From Pseudomonas mucoides (lineage in GTDB: Bacteria > Pseudomonadota > Gammaproteobacteria > Pseudomonadales > Pseudomonadaceae): a stretch of DNA of 64,000 nt. Both the position numbers and the translations under genes were made by a program. Under the pieces are notes generated by a model. It ran no database searches. It had not been told where the DNA came from and saw nothing but the letters and a program-made list of their open reading frames with translations. Positions 18,682-28,462 of the stretch are shown here, piece after piece. The first letter of the stretch is position 1; every line of letters starts with the position of its first letter. The stretch is taken from the NCBI RefSeq assembly GCF_015461845.1, contig NZ_JACOPW010000003.1, positions 248,001 to 312,000 of the forward strand, read 5' to 3'.

Positions 18682-19476
18682 TTACTTGATCAGACCATCC
18701 AGCGGCGAGGAGGCGCTGGCATAGAGTTTTTTCGGCATGCGGCCGGCGAGGTAGGCCAGGCGACCTGCAACGATGGCGTGTTTCATGGCTTCAGCCATCA
18801 TGACCGGTTGCTGGGCGTGGGCGATGGCCGAGTTCATCAGCACCGCTTCGCAACCCAGTTCCATGGCGATGGTGGCGTCGGACGCGGTGCCGACACCCGC
18901 ATCCACCAGCACAGGAATCTTGGCTTCTTCGAGGATGATCTGCAGGTTGTACGGATTGCAGATCCCCAGGCCCGTGCCGATCAGACCGGCCAGCGGCATC
19001 ACTGCGATAACGCCGATTTCCGCCAGTTGACGGGCAATGATCGGGTCATCGCTGGTGTAGACCATCACGTCGAAACCTTCCTTGACCAGCACTTCGGCGG
19101 CCTTGAGGGTTTCGATCACGTTGGGGAACAGGGTTTTCTGGTCGGCCAGCACTTCCAGCTTCACCAGGTTGTGGCCGCCGAGCAACTCACGGGCCAGGCG
19201 ACAGGTGCGCACGGCCTCGGTAGCGTCGAAGCAACCCGCAGTGTTCGGCAGGAAGGTGTAGCGATCCGGCGACAGGACTTCGAGCAGGTTCGGTTCGCCC
19301 GGGTTCTGGCCGAGGTTGGTACGGCGCACGGCGAAGGTGACGATCTCGGCGCCCGAGGCTTCGATGGCCAGGCGGGTTTCTTCCATGTCGCGGTACTTGC
19401 CGGTGCCTACCAGCAAACGCGACTGGTAAGTACGACCGGCCAGGACGAAGGGCTTGTCGCTACGAACGATGCTCAT
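18682..19476 (-). CDS. thiG: Thiazole synthase
   Basis: A 264-residue TIM-barrel enzyme that builds the thiazole phosphate of thiamine from deoxyxylulose phosphate, dehydroglycine and ThiS thiocarboxylate. The Schiff-base lysine is expected at Lys106 in [10 protein letters not shown]. Phosphate-binding [14 protein letters not shown] and [12 protein letters not shown] are present. It follows thiS by 60 bases and precedes trmB by nine. No TPP riboswitch is visible in front of the pair. Confidence 0.96.
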   Translation of the reverse strand: MSIVRSDKPFVLAGRTYQSRLLVGTGKYRDMEETRLAIEASGAEIVTFAVRRTNLGQNPGEPNLLEVLSPDRYTFLPNTAGCFDATEAVRTCRLARELLGGHNLVKLEVLADQKTLFPNVIETLKAAEVLVKEGFDVMVYTSDDPIIARQLAEIGVIAVMPLAGLIGTGLGICNPYNLQIILEEAKIPVLVDAGVGTASDATIAMELGCEAVLMNSAIAHAQQPVMMAEAMKHAIVAGRLAYLAGRMPKKLYASASSPLDGLIK

Positions 19477-19536
19477 GGGAAATCCTCTGTTGGGGTGAGG
19501 TTCTTGCAGAATTCTGTGCCCTTGCGGGCCGGGCGG

Positions 19537-19737
19537 CTAGCCGCCGCCGATGGCATGAACCACTTCGACGGAATCGCCGTCGTTCAGTGTGGTTTCAGCG
19601 TGCTGACTGCGCGGGACGATATCCAGATTGAGTTCGACCGCCACCCGACGTCCGGTCAGTTCCAGACGGGTCAGCAGGGCCGCAACGGTTTCACCGTCGG
19701 GCAGTTCAAGGGATTCGCCGTTCAACTGAATGCGCAT
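19537..19737 (-). CDS. thiS: ThiS, sulfur carrier for thiamine synthesis
   Basis: A 66-residue beta-grasp (ubiquitin-like) protein starting [20 protein letters not shown] and ending HAIGGG, so the essential C-terminal Gly-Gly that becomes the thiocarboxylate is intact. Two in-frame ATGs upstream would add six residues; the start at 19737 matches the family. It is the first gene of the leftward thiS-thiG-trmB run. Confidence 0.95.
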   Translation of the reverse strand: MRIQLNGESLELPDGETVAALLTRLELTGRRVAVELNLDIVPRSQHAETTLNDGDSVEVVHAIGGG

Positions 19738-19827
19738 GCCGGAAGCCGCCATCATTTTTAGGGGCTGGCATTCTAGCCCGATCAGTCTTGGCGACCCAAG
19801 CCATTCGTCATGAAATGGACCACCCGG

Positions 19828-20199
19828 TCAGCTCAACCGCCAGGCGGCAAGCCCCAGGCACGCCCAGCCCACCAGGAATGCGAGCCCGCCGAACGGCGTA
19901 ATGATTCCGAGCTTGCTGATACCGGTCAGGGTCAGCAGGTACAGGCTGCCGGAAAACAGCAGGATGCCGATGACAAACGAGGCCCCGGCCCACGTAACCA
20001 AACGCCCGGGAATCTGCGTGGCCAGCAGCGCTACGCCCAGCAACGCCAGGGTGTGCACCAGTTGATAGGTGACGCCGGTATGGAAAATCGCCAGATACTC
20101 GGGGGTCAGACGGTTTTTCAGGCCATGCGCGGCGAACGCGCCGAGGGCAACGCCCGTGAAGCCAAAGAAAGCGGCCAGCATCAAAAAGCCACGCAGCAT
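19828..20199 (-). CDS. DUF423 membrane protein
   Basis: A 123-residue integral membrane protein with four hydrophobic helices. The DUF423 signature is GFTGVALGAFAAHGLKNRL near the start, then FHTGVTYQLVHTLALL and the closing TPFGGLAFLVGWACLGLAA. Function is unknown, although the family is common in bacteria. It is divergent from mtgA, with 74 bases between the two start codons. Confidence 0.9.
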   Translation of the reverse strand: MLRGFLMLAAFFGFTGVALGAFAAHGLKNRLTPEYLAIFHTGVTYQLVHTLALLGVALLATQIPGRLVTWAGASFVIGILLFSGSLYLLTLTGISKLGIITPFGGLAFLVGWACLGLAAWRLS

Positions 20200-20273
20200 G
20201 AAGAACTCCAGTCAGACTCGATCAACAGGGTCTGTATAATGGCCCGCTCAACGGGTTCGGCCAAGCCATCTCT

Positions 20274-20996
20274 ATGCTGCGTATATTTTTACGACGATTC
20301 ACTAAGGCCGTGCTCTGGTTCGCGGGCGGCAGCGTCTTGCTGGTGCTGATCTTTCGCGTGGTGCCGCCGCCGGGAACCGCGCTGATGGTCGAACGCAAGA
20401 TCGAATCCTGGTTCGACGGCGAGCCGATCGACCTGCAACGGACCTGGAAGCCGTGGGATGAAATCTCCGACGACCTGAAAGTCGCGGTGATTGCTGGTGA
20501 GGATCAGAAATTCCCGGAGCACTGGGGTTTTGACTTCGGGGCGATTCAGGCGGCACTGGCTCATAACGAGTTGGGCGGCTCGATTCGCGGCGCCAGCACC
20601 CTGAGCCAGCAGGTGTCGAAGAACCTGTTTTTATGGTCGGGGCGCAGTTGGCTGCGTAAGGGTCTGGAAGCCTGGTTCACCGGATTGATTGAGGTGTTCT
20701 GGCCCAAGCAGCGGATTCTTGAGGTGTACCTCAACAGCGTCGAGTGGGATGACGGGGTGTTTGGAGCAGAGGCTGCGGCACGGCATCACTTTGGCGTGAG
20801 CGCTAAAAGCCTGAGCCGCCAGCAATCGAGCTTGTTGGCTGCCGTGTTGCCCAACCCAAGAGTGTGGAGTGCGAGCCATCCGACCAACTACGTCGCACGA
20901 CGGGCCGGGTGGATTCGGCAGCAGATGAGTCAGTTGGGGGGTGACAGTTATCTGTTGGGCCTCAATGATTCACGGCGGGCGCCTTGGGCCCAGTAG
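20274..20996 (+). CDS. mtgA: Monofunctional biosynthetic peptidoglycan transglycosylase
   Basis: A 240-residue GT51 enzyme anchored by one N-terminal helix (about residues 11-29) with the active site in the periplasm. The catalytic Glu is in AGEDQKFPEHWGFD (Glu76); GASTLSQQVSKNLFLW and KQRILEVYLNSVEWDDGVFG-type motifs follow. It polymerises lipid II glycans and has no transpeptidase domain. It faces rpoH, and both end at a shared terminator. Confidence 0.95.
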   Translation: MLRIFLRRFTKAVLWFAGGSVLLVLIFRVVPPPGTALMVERKIESWFDGEPIDLQRTWKPWDEISDDLKVAVIAGEDQKFPEHWGFDFGAIQAALAHNELGGSIRGASTLSQQVSKNLFLWSGRSWLRKGLEAWFTGLIEVFWPKQRILEVYLNSVEWDDGVFGAEAAARHHFGVSAKSLSRQQSSLLAAVLPNPRVWSASHPTNYVARRAGWIRQQMSQLGGDSYLLGLNDSRRAPWAQ

Positions 20997-21072
20997 CCGA
21001 ACACATTCTTCTGAACACTCAAAGCCCTCTTCTGTAGGAGGCTGAGGTGAAGCAGAAAACCGGGCCCAAACA

Positions 21073-21104
21073 AAAACGCCCCGATCAATGATCGGGGCGT
21101 TTTT
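21073..21104. terminator. Bidirectional rho-independent terminator between mtgA and rpoH
   Basis: ACGCCCCGATC and GATCGGGGCGT form an 11-bp stem around a short loop, flanked by A and T runs on both sides, so it can end transcription from either strand. Confidence 0.9.
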
Positions 21105-21121
21105 TATTGCCGGTTCGCAGG

Positions 21122-21976
21122 TTATGCCGCGATCGACAGCTTGAGCTTGTTCATCGCGCTTTTCTCAAGCTGACGGATGCGCTCGGCCGACACGTTGTAC
21201 TTCTGCGCCAGGTCGTGCAGCGTGGCTTTCTCTTCAGCCAACCAGCGCTGATAAAGGATGTCACGGCTGCGGTCGTCCAGCACTTCCAGCGCTTCGTGCA
21301 GGTTGTGGTTGGAGTTGTCGCTCCAGTCGGCGTCTTCCAGTTGACGGGCCGGGTCATACCGGTGGTCTTCCAGATAGTTGGCTGGCGACTGGAAAGCACT
21401 GTCGTCGTCCGCTTCTGCGGCCGGGTCGAAGGCCATGTCGTGGCCGGTCAGGCGACTTTCCATCTCGCGCACTTCCCGAGGCTCTACACCAAGGCTTTCC
21501 GCCACACGGTGGACTTCCTCGTTGTTCAGCCACGCCAGGCGTTTCTTCTGGCTGCGCAGGTTGAAGAACAGTTTGCGCTGGGCCTTGGTGGTCGCGACTT
21601 TCACAATACGCCAGTTGCGCAGGATGAACTCGTGGATTTCCGCCTTGATCCAGTGCACGGCGAACGACACCAGACGCACACCCATTTCCGGGTTGAAGCG
21701 CTTCACGGCCTTCATCAGGCCGACGTTGCCTTCCTGGATCAGGTCAGCCTGAGCCAGACCGTAGCCGGAATAGCTACGGGCGATATGTACGACAAAACGC
21801 AGGTGGGCGAGCACCATCTGCCGAGCCGCCCCCAAATCCTGCTCATAATAGAGACTCTCGGCCAGTTCACGCTCCTGCTCCGGCGTCAGCAATGGAATGC
21901 TGTTCACGGTGTGCACATAGGCCTCCAGGTTCGCACCCGGGACCAGAGCATATGCAGGTTGCAAAGAATTGGTCAT
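21122..21976 (-). CDS. rpoH: RNA polymerase sigma-32 (heat shock) factor
   Basis: A 284-residue sigma-70 family factor that directs polymerase to heat-shock promoters. Region 2 shows [20 protein letters not shown] and the RpoH box QRKLFFNLR sits at about residues 132-140. Region 4 holds the helix-turn-helix [20 protein letters not shown]. The start [15 protein letters not shown] at 21976 gives the family length; an extension upstream was rejected. Downstream of ftsYEX, the same order as in E. coli. Confidence 0.97.
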   Translation of the reverse strand: MTNSLQPAYALVPGANLEAYVHTVNSIPLLTPEQERELAESLYYEQDLGAARQMVLAHLRFVVHIARSYSGYGLAQADLIQEGNVGLMKAVKRFNPEMGVRLVSFAVHWIKAEIHEFILRNWRIVKVATTKAQRKLFFNLRSQKKRLAWLNNEEVHRVAESLGVEPREVREMESRLTGHDMAFDPAAEADDDSAFQSPANYLEDHRYDPARQLEDADWSDNSNHNLHEALEVLDDRSRDILYQRWLAEEKATLHDLAQKYNVSAERIRQLEKSAMNKLKLSIAA

Positions 21977-22088
21977 ACGACAAAACCTCCGACTTACAAA
22001 CTCGTGCAGTTCAGCACTGCGAAAATTGACCGGAAACCGAAAGACAAGTTCCCATAAACGCTGAAAGGTCAATACGAGCAAAATGATA

Positions 22089-23111
22089 CTACTTAGGCGC
22101 AAGCTCCCTCAGGTGGCGTGCGACTGCAATCCATGCACCGATATACCCCAACAGCACTGCACCAAGCAAGAGAGACAGACCGTCGGCAACTGGCACTCCG
22201 GCCAGCGCGAAATCACTGCCGTACAAACCGGCCAGTCCAACCACAGCGTCGTTCAGCCAGTTCAGGCCAAACGCCAGCACGCCCCAAGACAGCATCCCCG
22301 CACCGAAGCCATACAACGCGCCCATATAGAGAAAGGGCCTGCGCACATAGCTGTCAGTGCCACCGACGAGTTTAATCACTTCTATCTCTGTGCGGCGGTT
22401 TTCAATATGAAGACGAATGGTATTGCCTATCACCAAAAGTAATGCAGAAACCAGAAGCACGGTCAGACCGAAGACAAAACGGTCGCCCAGCTTGAGGATC
22501 GCTGCCAGACGCTCGACCCAGACTAGATCAAGTTGCGCCTGTTGTACCTTCGGCAGCTCGGATAGTTTTTGTCTTAATGCTTCAAGCGCGGGCTTGTCGA
22601 CTTCGTTCGGCGTCACCAGGACCACGCCCGGCAGCGGGTTTTCCGGCAACTCCTTCAGCGCTTCGCCCAAACCGGACTGCTGCTGAAACTCCTCCAGCGC
22701 CTGGTCGCGACCGACATATTCAGCATCAGCTACGCCCGGCATGCCTTTGATCTGTTCACGCAGCGCCTCACCCTGTTCTGGACTGGCTTCCAGTTGCAGG
22801 TACAGGGAAATCTGCGCAGCACGCTGCCAGGATCCACCCAGACGCTCGACGTTACTTAGCAAAAGTGACAGGCCCATCGGCAAACTCAGCGCAACGGCCA
22901 TCACCATGCAGGTGAAAAAGCTGCCAATCGGCTGTTTGCCCAAGCGACGCAAACTGTCGAGCAGGCTCGCGCGGTGACTTTCAACCCAGGCACGGAACAA
23001 CGTTGCAAAGTCCGGACCGTCGTCATCGTCGCGTTTTTTCTTCTGCGGTTGCGGATCGGCGGCCTTCGGGGCTACCCGTTCGGAAACTTTGGGGCTGCGT
23101 GTCGCACTCAT
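22089..23111 (-). CDS. ftsX: FtsX, cell-division ABC transporter-like permease
   Basis: A 340-residue inner-membrane protein. A Lys/Arg-rich cytoplasmic head (to about residue 60) is followed by a first helix near 68-88, a periplasmic domain to about 215 and three more helices. With FtsE it activates murein hydrolases at the septum. It overlaps ftsE by four bases (ATGA) and precedes rpoH. Length and topology are as expected. Confidence 0.95.
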   Translation of the reverse strand: MSATRSPKVSERVAPKAADPQPQKKKRDDDDGPDFATLFRAWVESHRASLLDSLRRLGKQPIGSFFTCMVMAVALSLPMGLSLLLSNVERLGGSWQRAAQISLYLQLEASPEQGEALREQIKGMPGVADAEYVGRDQALEEFQQQSGLGEALKELPENPLPGVVLVTPNEVDKPALEALRQKLSELPKVQQAQLDLVWVERLAAILKLGDRFVFGLTVLLVSALLLVIGNTIRLHIENRRTEIEVIKLVGGTDSYVRRPFLYMGALYGFGAGMLSWGVLAFGLNWLNDAVVGLAGLYGSDFALAGVPVADGLSLLLGAVLLGYIGAWIAVARHLRELAPK

Positions 23112-23779
23112 TCGCCCGCCTCCCCGTCGCCGATCAATCGGCCACGCTGCAGCGTCAACATGCGGTGACGCATACGGGCGATCAGCGCCAGGTCGTGACT
23201 GGCGATCAGCACACTGGTGCCCAAGCGATTGATGTCTTCGAACACGCCCATGATTTCGGCGGCCAGTCGCGGGTCGAGGTTACCGGTCGGTTCGTCCGCC
23301 AGCAGCAAGGCCGGGCGGTGAACGATGGCGCGGGCGATGCCGACGCGCTGTTGCTGACCGGTGGACAAGTCGCCCGGGTACAAATCGGTTTTGTCCGAGA
23401 GCGCCACGCGCTCCAGGGCCGAATCCACGCGCTTGACGATCTCGGCCTTCGACAGACCCAGTATCTGCAAGGGCAGCGCGACGTTGTTGAACACCGTCCG
23501 ATCGAACAGCAACTGGTGATTCTGGAACACCACGCCGATCTGCCGGCGCAGGTAAGGAATCTGCGCGTTGCTGATGGTGGCGAGGTCCTGGCCGGCCAGC
23601 AGCAATTTGCCGGTGGTCGGACGTTCCATCGCCAGCAGCAGGCGCAACAAGGTGCTTTTACCGGCGCCAGAGTGGCCGGTCACAAACAAGAATTCGCCCC
23701 GACGGACTCGAAAGCTCAGCTCATGCAAGCCGACGTGACCGTTCGGGTAGCGTTTACCGACCTGTTCGAAACGAATCAT
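23108..23779 (-). CDS. ftsE: FtsE, cell-division ATP-binding protein
   Basis: A 223-residue ABC ATPase starting MIRFEQVGKRYPNG. Walker A is TGHSGAGKSTLL, the signature is LSTGQQQRVGIARA (a Thr in place of the usual Gly), and Walker B is PALLLADEPTGNLD. FtsE drives FtsX conformational change in septal peptidoglycan splitting. It overlaps ftsY upstream and ftsX downstream by four bases each, so the three genes are one translationally coupled operon. Confidence 0.96.
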   Translation of the reverse strand: MIRFEQVGKRYPNGHVGLHELSFRVRRGEFLFVTGHSGAGKSTLLRLLLAMERPTTGKLLLAGQDLATISNAQIPYLRRQIGVVFQNHQLLFDRTVFNNVALPLQILGLSKAEIVKRVDSALERVALSDKTDLYPGDLSTGQQQRVGIARAIVHRPALLLADEPTGNLDPRLAAEIMGVFEDINRLGTSVLIASHDLALIARMRHRMLTLQRGRLIGDGEAGE

Positions 23780-25278
23780 GAACGCTCCCGCTCGGCAAAC
23801 AGTGCCTGGACAAAGGGTTCTGCTTCAAAAGTACGCAAATCGTCGATGCCTTCCCCGACGCCGATGTAGCGAATCGGCAGGCCAAACTGCTTGGCCAGGG
23901 CAAAAATCACCCCACCCTTGGCGGTGCCGTCGAGCTTGGTCAGCGCCAGGCCGGTCAGTTCGACGGTCTGGTTGAATTGCTTGGCCTGGCTGATCGCGTT
24001 CTGGCCGGTGCCGGCATCGAGCACCAACAGCACTTCGTGCGGCGCATCGGCGTCGAGCTTGCTGATCACCCGGCGAACCTTCTTCAGTTCTTCCATCAAA
24101 TTGTCTTTGGTGTGCAGACGACCGGCGGTGTCGGCGATCAGCACATCAATGCCACGGGCCTTGGCGGCTTGCACGGCATCGAAGATAACCGAAGCCGAGT
24201 CGGCGCCCGTGTGCTGGGCGATGACCGGAATCTTGTTGCGCTCACCCCAGACCTGCAATTGCTCGACCGCTGCAGCACGGAAGGTGTCACCGGCCGCGAG
24301 CATGACTTTCTTGCCTTCGAGCTGCAGTTTCTTCGCCAGTTTGCCGATGGTGGTGGTCTTGCCGGCGCCGTTGACGCCCACCACCAGAATCACGAACGGC
24401 TTGTTCTGCGAGGTGATTTTCAGCGGTTGCTCGACCGGCTTGAGCATGGCGGCCAGTTCGGCTTGCAGAGATTTATACAGGGCATCGGAATCGGCCAGTT
24501 CCTTGCGCGCGACCTTTTGGGTCAGGCGCTGGATGATCACCGAGGTGGCCTCAACGCCAACGTCGGCGGTCAGCAGGCGGGTTTCGAGGTCTTCGAGCAG
24601 TTCGTCATCGATGGCCTTTCTGCCCAGAAACAAGCTGGCCATCCCTTCGCCGATGCTGGCGCTGGTCTTGGACAGGCCTTGCTTGAGGCGGGCGAAGAAA
24701 CCGGCTTTGGATTCTTCAGTACGCGGCGGCTCGACGGACGTTTCGACGGGCGCGACGACGGGTGCAGGTGCTTGAGCAACCGGAGCAACCGGAGCAACCG
24801 GAGCAACCGGAGCAACGAAAGCAGGAACCACAGGCTCTGCAACCACCGGTTCAGGCTCGGCCACAACCACTGGCGCCACAACCGGTTCAACCACCGGAAC
24901 CTGAACTGGCTCAGGCACAAACGCAGTCGGGGCTGGAATCGGCGGCGTAACGTGCGGTGCCAACTCGTCTTCAACGAGGGCAACCGGCTCTTCGGCCACC
25001 GGCAGCGTCAGCCAGGGCTCGGCAATCGGGGTCAGGGTGGGTTGTGCAACGGCTTCGGCAACGTGATCCGGCTCGACCACCGGTTGCAACACCGGCTCGG
25101 CGATCGGCAAGACAATCGGCGCGAGCTCTTCTTCTATTACCGGCGCCGGCGTGGGCTCAGAAAGTGGCTGTGGCTGTTCGACGGCGGGTTCCTGCGGCTT
25201 TTTGCGCAGCCATCCGAACAGGCTTTTCTTCTCGCCAGCCGCAGCTGGGGCTTTCTTGTCGTCGTTGGAACCAAACAT
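23776..25278 (-). CDS. ftsY: FtsY, signal recognition particle receptor
   Basis: A 500-residue SRP-type GTPase that brings ribosome-SRP complexes to the inner membrane. The N-terminal ~190 residues form an acidic Pro/Val/Glu-rich A domain. The N domain follows from about 200 and the G domain has GVNGAGKTTTIGKLA, the insertion box, LIADTAGRLHT and TKLDGTAKGG. The A domain contains a (VAP)-type repeat from a 9-base tandem repeat. First gene of ftsY-ftsE-ftsX. Confidence 0.96.
   Translation of the reverse strand: MFGSNDDKKAPAAAGEKKSLFGWLRKKPQEPAVEQPQPLSEPTPAPVIEEELAPIVLPIAEPVLQPVVEPDHVAEAVAQPTLTPIAEPWLTLPVAEEPVALVEDELAPHVTPPIPAPTAFVPEPVQVPVVEPVVAPVVVAEPEPVVAEPVVPAFVAPVAPVAPVAPVAQAPAPVVAPVETSVEPPRTEESKAGFFARLKQGLSKTSASIGEGMASLFLGRKAIDDELLEDLETRLLTADVGVEATSVIIQRLTQKVARKELADSDALYKSLQAELAAMLKPVEQPLKITSQNKPFVILVVGVNGAGKTTTIGKLAKKLQLEGKKVMLAAGDTFRAAAVEQLQVWGERNKIPVIAQHTGADSASVIFDAVQAAKARGIDVLIADTAGRLHTKDNLMEELKKVRRVISKLDADAPHEVLLVLDAGTGQNAISQAKQFNQTVELTGLALTKLDGTAKGGVIFALAKQFGLPIRYIGVGEGIDDLRTFEAEPFVQALFAERERS
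24774..24816. repeat. 9-bp tandem repeat within ftsY
   Basis: The unit CGGAGCAAC occurs about 4.8 times in tandem on the plus strand, coding for repeated Val-Ala-Pro in the FtsY A domain. Copy changes would stay in frame. Confidence 0.85.
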
Positions 25279-25623
25279 GGAGGACGGCTATCTCACGGTA
25301 GCGACGCGCCAAAGGGCGCCTCGGCAAATAAATATTCGATGCAGAACAGACTGCGATTGATCCAGCTTGTTCACGCGCAACATTTTGTCGAGGTGCAAAC
25401 CGCACCCCAAAGGTCGACTAATACGAAGGACTGGAACGGCATCGTCGGCGAAAACGCAGAGTTTAGCTGTCAAACTCATAGCTTGCGCCGCGAACCCAAA
25501 CAACCTGCAAACCGATCAAAGGCCTGATAGGCGTGGCCGCCAGTAAAACGGACCGTTATCCTAGCACCCTCTCGCCCGCTGACGCTAAGACCAAGCGGGC
25601 AGCCCAACAGGTTTAAAAAACGA
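25279..25623. other. 345-bp divergent intergenic region between ftsY and the M16 protease pair
   Basis: I see no gene here. The region separates two divergent operons and must carry both promoters. A small GCGCC/GGCGC stem lies near 25308-25320. Short reading frames in it have no ribosome sites or family resemblance. Confidence 0.5.
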
Positions 25624-26979
25624 ATGAATGCTCTAGCCCGCCGCGCTGCAGGCCTGCTGCTCAGCACAGTTTGTCTGCCACTGTCAGCCTTGGCTGCCGA
25701 TCCACAACCCACCCACGAATTCACCCTCGATAACGGCTTGAAAGTTATCGTGCGCGAAGACCATCGTGCGCCGGTGGTGGTGTCCCAAGTCTGGTACAAG
25801 GTCGGCTCCAGCTACGAAACACCGGGGCAGACCGGTCTTTCCCATGCGCTGGAACACATGATGTTCAAGGGCAGTGAGAAAGTCGGCCCCGGCGAAGCCT
25901 CGCTGATCCTGCGTGACCTCGGCGCCGAAGAGAACGCGTTCACCAGCGACGATTTCACCGCCTACTACCAGGTGCTGGCCCGCGACCGCCTGGGCGTGGC
26001 CTTCGAACTGGAAGCCGACCGCATGGCCAGCCTGCGCCTGCCGGCTGACGAGTTCACTCGCGAGATCGAAGTCATCAAGGAAGAACGTCGCCTGCGCACC
26101 GACGACAAACCGATGTCCAAGGCCTACGAACGCTTCAAGGCGATGGCTTACCCGGCCAGCGGATACCACACGCCGACCATCGGCTGGATGGCCGACCTGG
26201 ACCGCATGAAAGTCGAAGAGCTGCGTCACTGGTACCAATCCTGGTACGTGCCGAACAATGCCACGCTGGTGGTGGTCGGTGACGTAACCCCGGACGAGGT
26301 CAAAGCCCTGGCCCAGCGTTACTTCGGTCCTATCGCCAAGCGCGACGTGCCCCCGGCGAAAATCCCGCTGGAACTGGCCGAGCCAGGCGAGCGCCAGATC
26401 ACCCTGCACGTGCAAACCCAATTGCCGAGTCTGATGCTGGGCTTCAACGTGCCCAGCATCGCGACCGCCGAAGACAAACGCTCGGTAAATGCCTTGCGCC
26501 TGATCTCGGCCCTGCTCGACGGCGGCTACAGCGGTCGCATTCCGGCGCAGCTGGAACGCGGCGAAGAGCTGGTGTCCGGCGGTTCGTCGAGTTACGACGC
26601 CTATACCCGCGGCGACAGCCTGTTCACCTTGTCGGCCACACCGAACACGCAGAAAAAGAAAACCATGGCCCAGGCCGAAGCCGGCCTGTGGAAGCTGCTT
26701 GAACAACTCAAAACCACTGCGCCGTCGGCCGAAGAGCTGGAGCGCGTGCGAGCTCAAGTGATTGCCGGTCTGGTCTTTGAGCGTGATTCGATCACCAGCC
26801 AGGCCACGTCCATCGGCCAACTCGAAACCGTCGGCCTGTCCTGGAAGCTGATGGACACCGAACTCAGCGACCTGGAAAGCGTGACCCCGCAAGACATCCA
26901 GAACGCCGCCAAGCTGTATTTCACCCGCGAACGTCTCAGCGTCGCCCATGTCCTGCCACTGGAGACGACTCATGAGTGA
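25624..26979 (+). CDS. M16 family zinc metallopeptidase (active subunit)
   Basis: A 451-residue pitrilysin-like protein with a signal peptide ending near residue 25 (SALAA). The inverted zinc motif HxxEH is His74-Ala-Leu-Glu77-His78 in GLSHALEHMMF, and the third ligand is expected in EIEVIKEERR near residue 153. Location is probably periplasmic. It overlaps by eight bases a second M16 gene that lacks the zinc motif, a common active/inactive pair. The substrate is unknown. Confidence 0.92.
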   Translation: MNALARRAAGLLLSTVCLPLSALAADPQPTHEFTLDNGLKVIVREDHRAPVVVSQVWYKVGSSYETPGQTGLSHALEHMMFKGSEKVGPGEASLILRDLGAEENAFTSDDFTAYYQVLARDRLGVAFELEADRMASLRLPADEFTREIEVIKEERRLRTDDKPMSKAYERFKAMAYPASGYHTPTIGWMADLDRMKVEELRHWYQSWYVPNNATLVVVGDVTPDEVKALAQRYFGPIAKRDVPPAKIPLELAEPGERQITLHVQTQLPSLMLGFNVPSIATAEDKRSVNALRLISALLDGGYSGRIPAQLERGEELVSGGSSSYDAYTRGDSLFTLSATPNTQKKKTMAQAEAGLWKLLEQLKTTAPSAEELERVRAQVIAGLVFERDSITSQATSIGQLETVGLSWKLMDTELSDLESVTPQDIQNAAKLYFTRERLSVAHVLPLETTHE

Positions 26980-28462
26980 GCGTAAAAAACCACGCCTGGC
27001 CCTGATCGGTCTGATCACTGTCGCCCTGATCGGCTCCGCGGCTTTCTACTTGTCCAGAACCGATGAGTCCAACGCCAGCGAGGCCCTGGACAAAGCCAAA
27101 TCCAGCCAGAAACTGCAATCGCTGACTGAACTCGACGGCAAGGCGCCAAGCCACCGCACGCTCGACGTACAGACCTGGAACACCGCAGAAGGCGCCAAGG
27201 TGATGTTCGTCGAAGCCCGTGAGCTGCCGATGTTCGACATGCGCCTGATTTTCGCCGCCGGCAGCAGCCAGGACGGCAATGCACCGGGCCTGGCCTTGCT
27301 GACCAACGCGATGCTTAACGAAGGCGTGGCCGGCAAAGATGTCGGCGCCATCGCTCAGGGCTTCGAAGGCCTGGGCGCTGACTTCGGCAACGGCGCGTTC
27401 AAGGACATGGCTCTGGCTTCCTTGCGCAGCCTCAGCGCCAAGGACAAACGCGAACCCGCCCTGAAGCTGTTTTCCGAAGTGATCGGCAAACCAACCTTCC
27501 CCGCCGACTCCTTCGCGCGCATCAAGAACCAGATGCTCGCCGGTTTCGAATACCAGAAACAGAACCCCGGCAAACTGGCGAGCCTGGAGTTGATGAACCG
27601 TTTGTACGGCGATCACCCTTACGCGCACTCCAGCGATGGCACGGCGAAAACCGTTCCTGCGATCACCTTGGCGCAGCTCAAAGCGTTCCATGAGAAAGCC
27701 TACGCCGCCGGCAACGTGGTAATTGCGCTGGTCGGCGACTTGTCCCGCGCCGAGGCCGAAGCGATTGCTGCGCAAGTCTCCAGTGCACTGCCAAAAGGCC
27801 CGGCACTGGCGAAAATTGCACAGCCGCAGGAACCGAAAGCCAGCGTCGGCCACATCGAGTTTCCGTCCAAGCAAACCAACCTGATGCTCGCCCAACTGGG
27901 CATCGACCGTGAAGATCCGGACTACGCCGCACTGTCCATGGGCAACCAGATCCTTGGCGGCGGTGGTTTCGGCACCCGTCTGATGAGCGAAGTGCGGGAA
28001 AAACGCGGCCTGGCCTACGGCGTGTACTCGGGCTTCACCCCGATGCAGGCGCGTGGCCCGTTCATGATCAACCTGCAGACCCGCGCCGAGATGAGCGAAG
28101 GCACGCTGAAACTGGTGCAGGACGTGCTGGCCGACTACCTTAAAACCGGCCCAACGCAGAAAGAACTCGATGACGCCAAGCGTGAACTGGCCGGCAGCTT
28201 CCCGCTGTCCACCGCCAGCAACGCCGATATCGTCGGCCAGTTGGGCGCCATGGGTTTTTACAACCTGCCGCTCAATTATCTGGATGACTTCATGCGTGAG
28301 TCCCAGAGCCTGACCGTCGACCAGGTCAAGACCGCACTGAACAAACACTTGAGCACGGACAAAATGGTCATCGTCAGCGCTGGCCCGACCGTGCCACAAA
28401 AGCCGTTACCGGCCCCATCTGATAAACCTGCCGAGCAGCCGCTCGGGGTTCCGGAGCATTAA
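26972..28462 (+). CDS. M16 family protein, catalytically degenerate partner
   Basis: A 496-residue M16-fold protein with an N-terminal membrane anchor or uncleaved signal (about residues 9-27). Where HxxEH would lie, the sequence reads LALLTNAMLNEGVAG, so the zinc site is absent. The C-terminal half keeps the M16_C fold (LAQLGIDREDPDYAALSMGN, GGGGFGTRLMSEVREKRGLA). By analogy with other pairs it probably forms a heterodimer with the upstream active subunit. The rsmD start overlaps its stop by one base. Confidence 0.9.
   Translation: MSERKKPRLALIGLITVALIGSAAFYLSRTDESNASEALDKAKSSQKLQSLTELDGKAPSHRTLDVQTWNTAEGAKVMFVEARELPMFDMRLIFAAGSSQDGNAPGLALLTNAMLNEGVAGKDVGAIAQGFEGLGADFGNGAFKDMALASLRSLSAKDKREPALKLFSEVIGKPTFPADSFARIKNQMLAGFEYQKQNPGKLASLELMNRLYGDHPYAHSSDGTAKTVPAITLAQLKAFHEKAYAAGNVVIALVGDLSRAEAEAIAAQVSSALPKGPALAKIAQPQEPKASVGHIEFPSKQTNLMLAQLGIDREDPDYAALSMGNQILGGGGFGTRLMSEVREKRGLAYGVYSGFTPMQARGPFMINLQTRAEMSEGTLKLVQDVLADYLKTGPTQKELDDAKRELAGSFPLSTASNADIVGQLGAMGFYNLPLNYLDDFMRESQSLTVDQVKTALNKHLSTDKMVIVSAGPTVPQKPLPAPSDKPAEQPLGVPEH

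Noticed and set aside
24774..24816. Short repeats as a CRISPR array
   Set aside because: The units are 9-bp contiguous repeats inside a coding region with no spacers; the REP elements are dispersed pairs and also not CRISPR.
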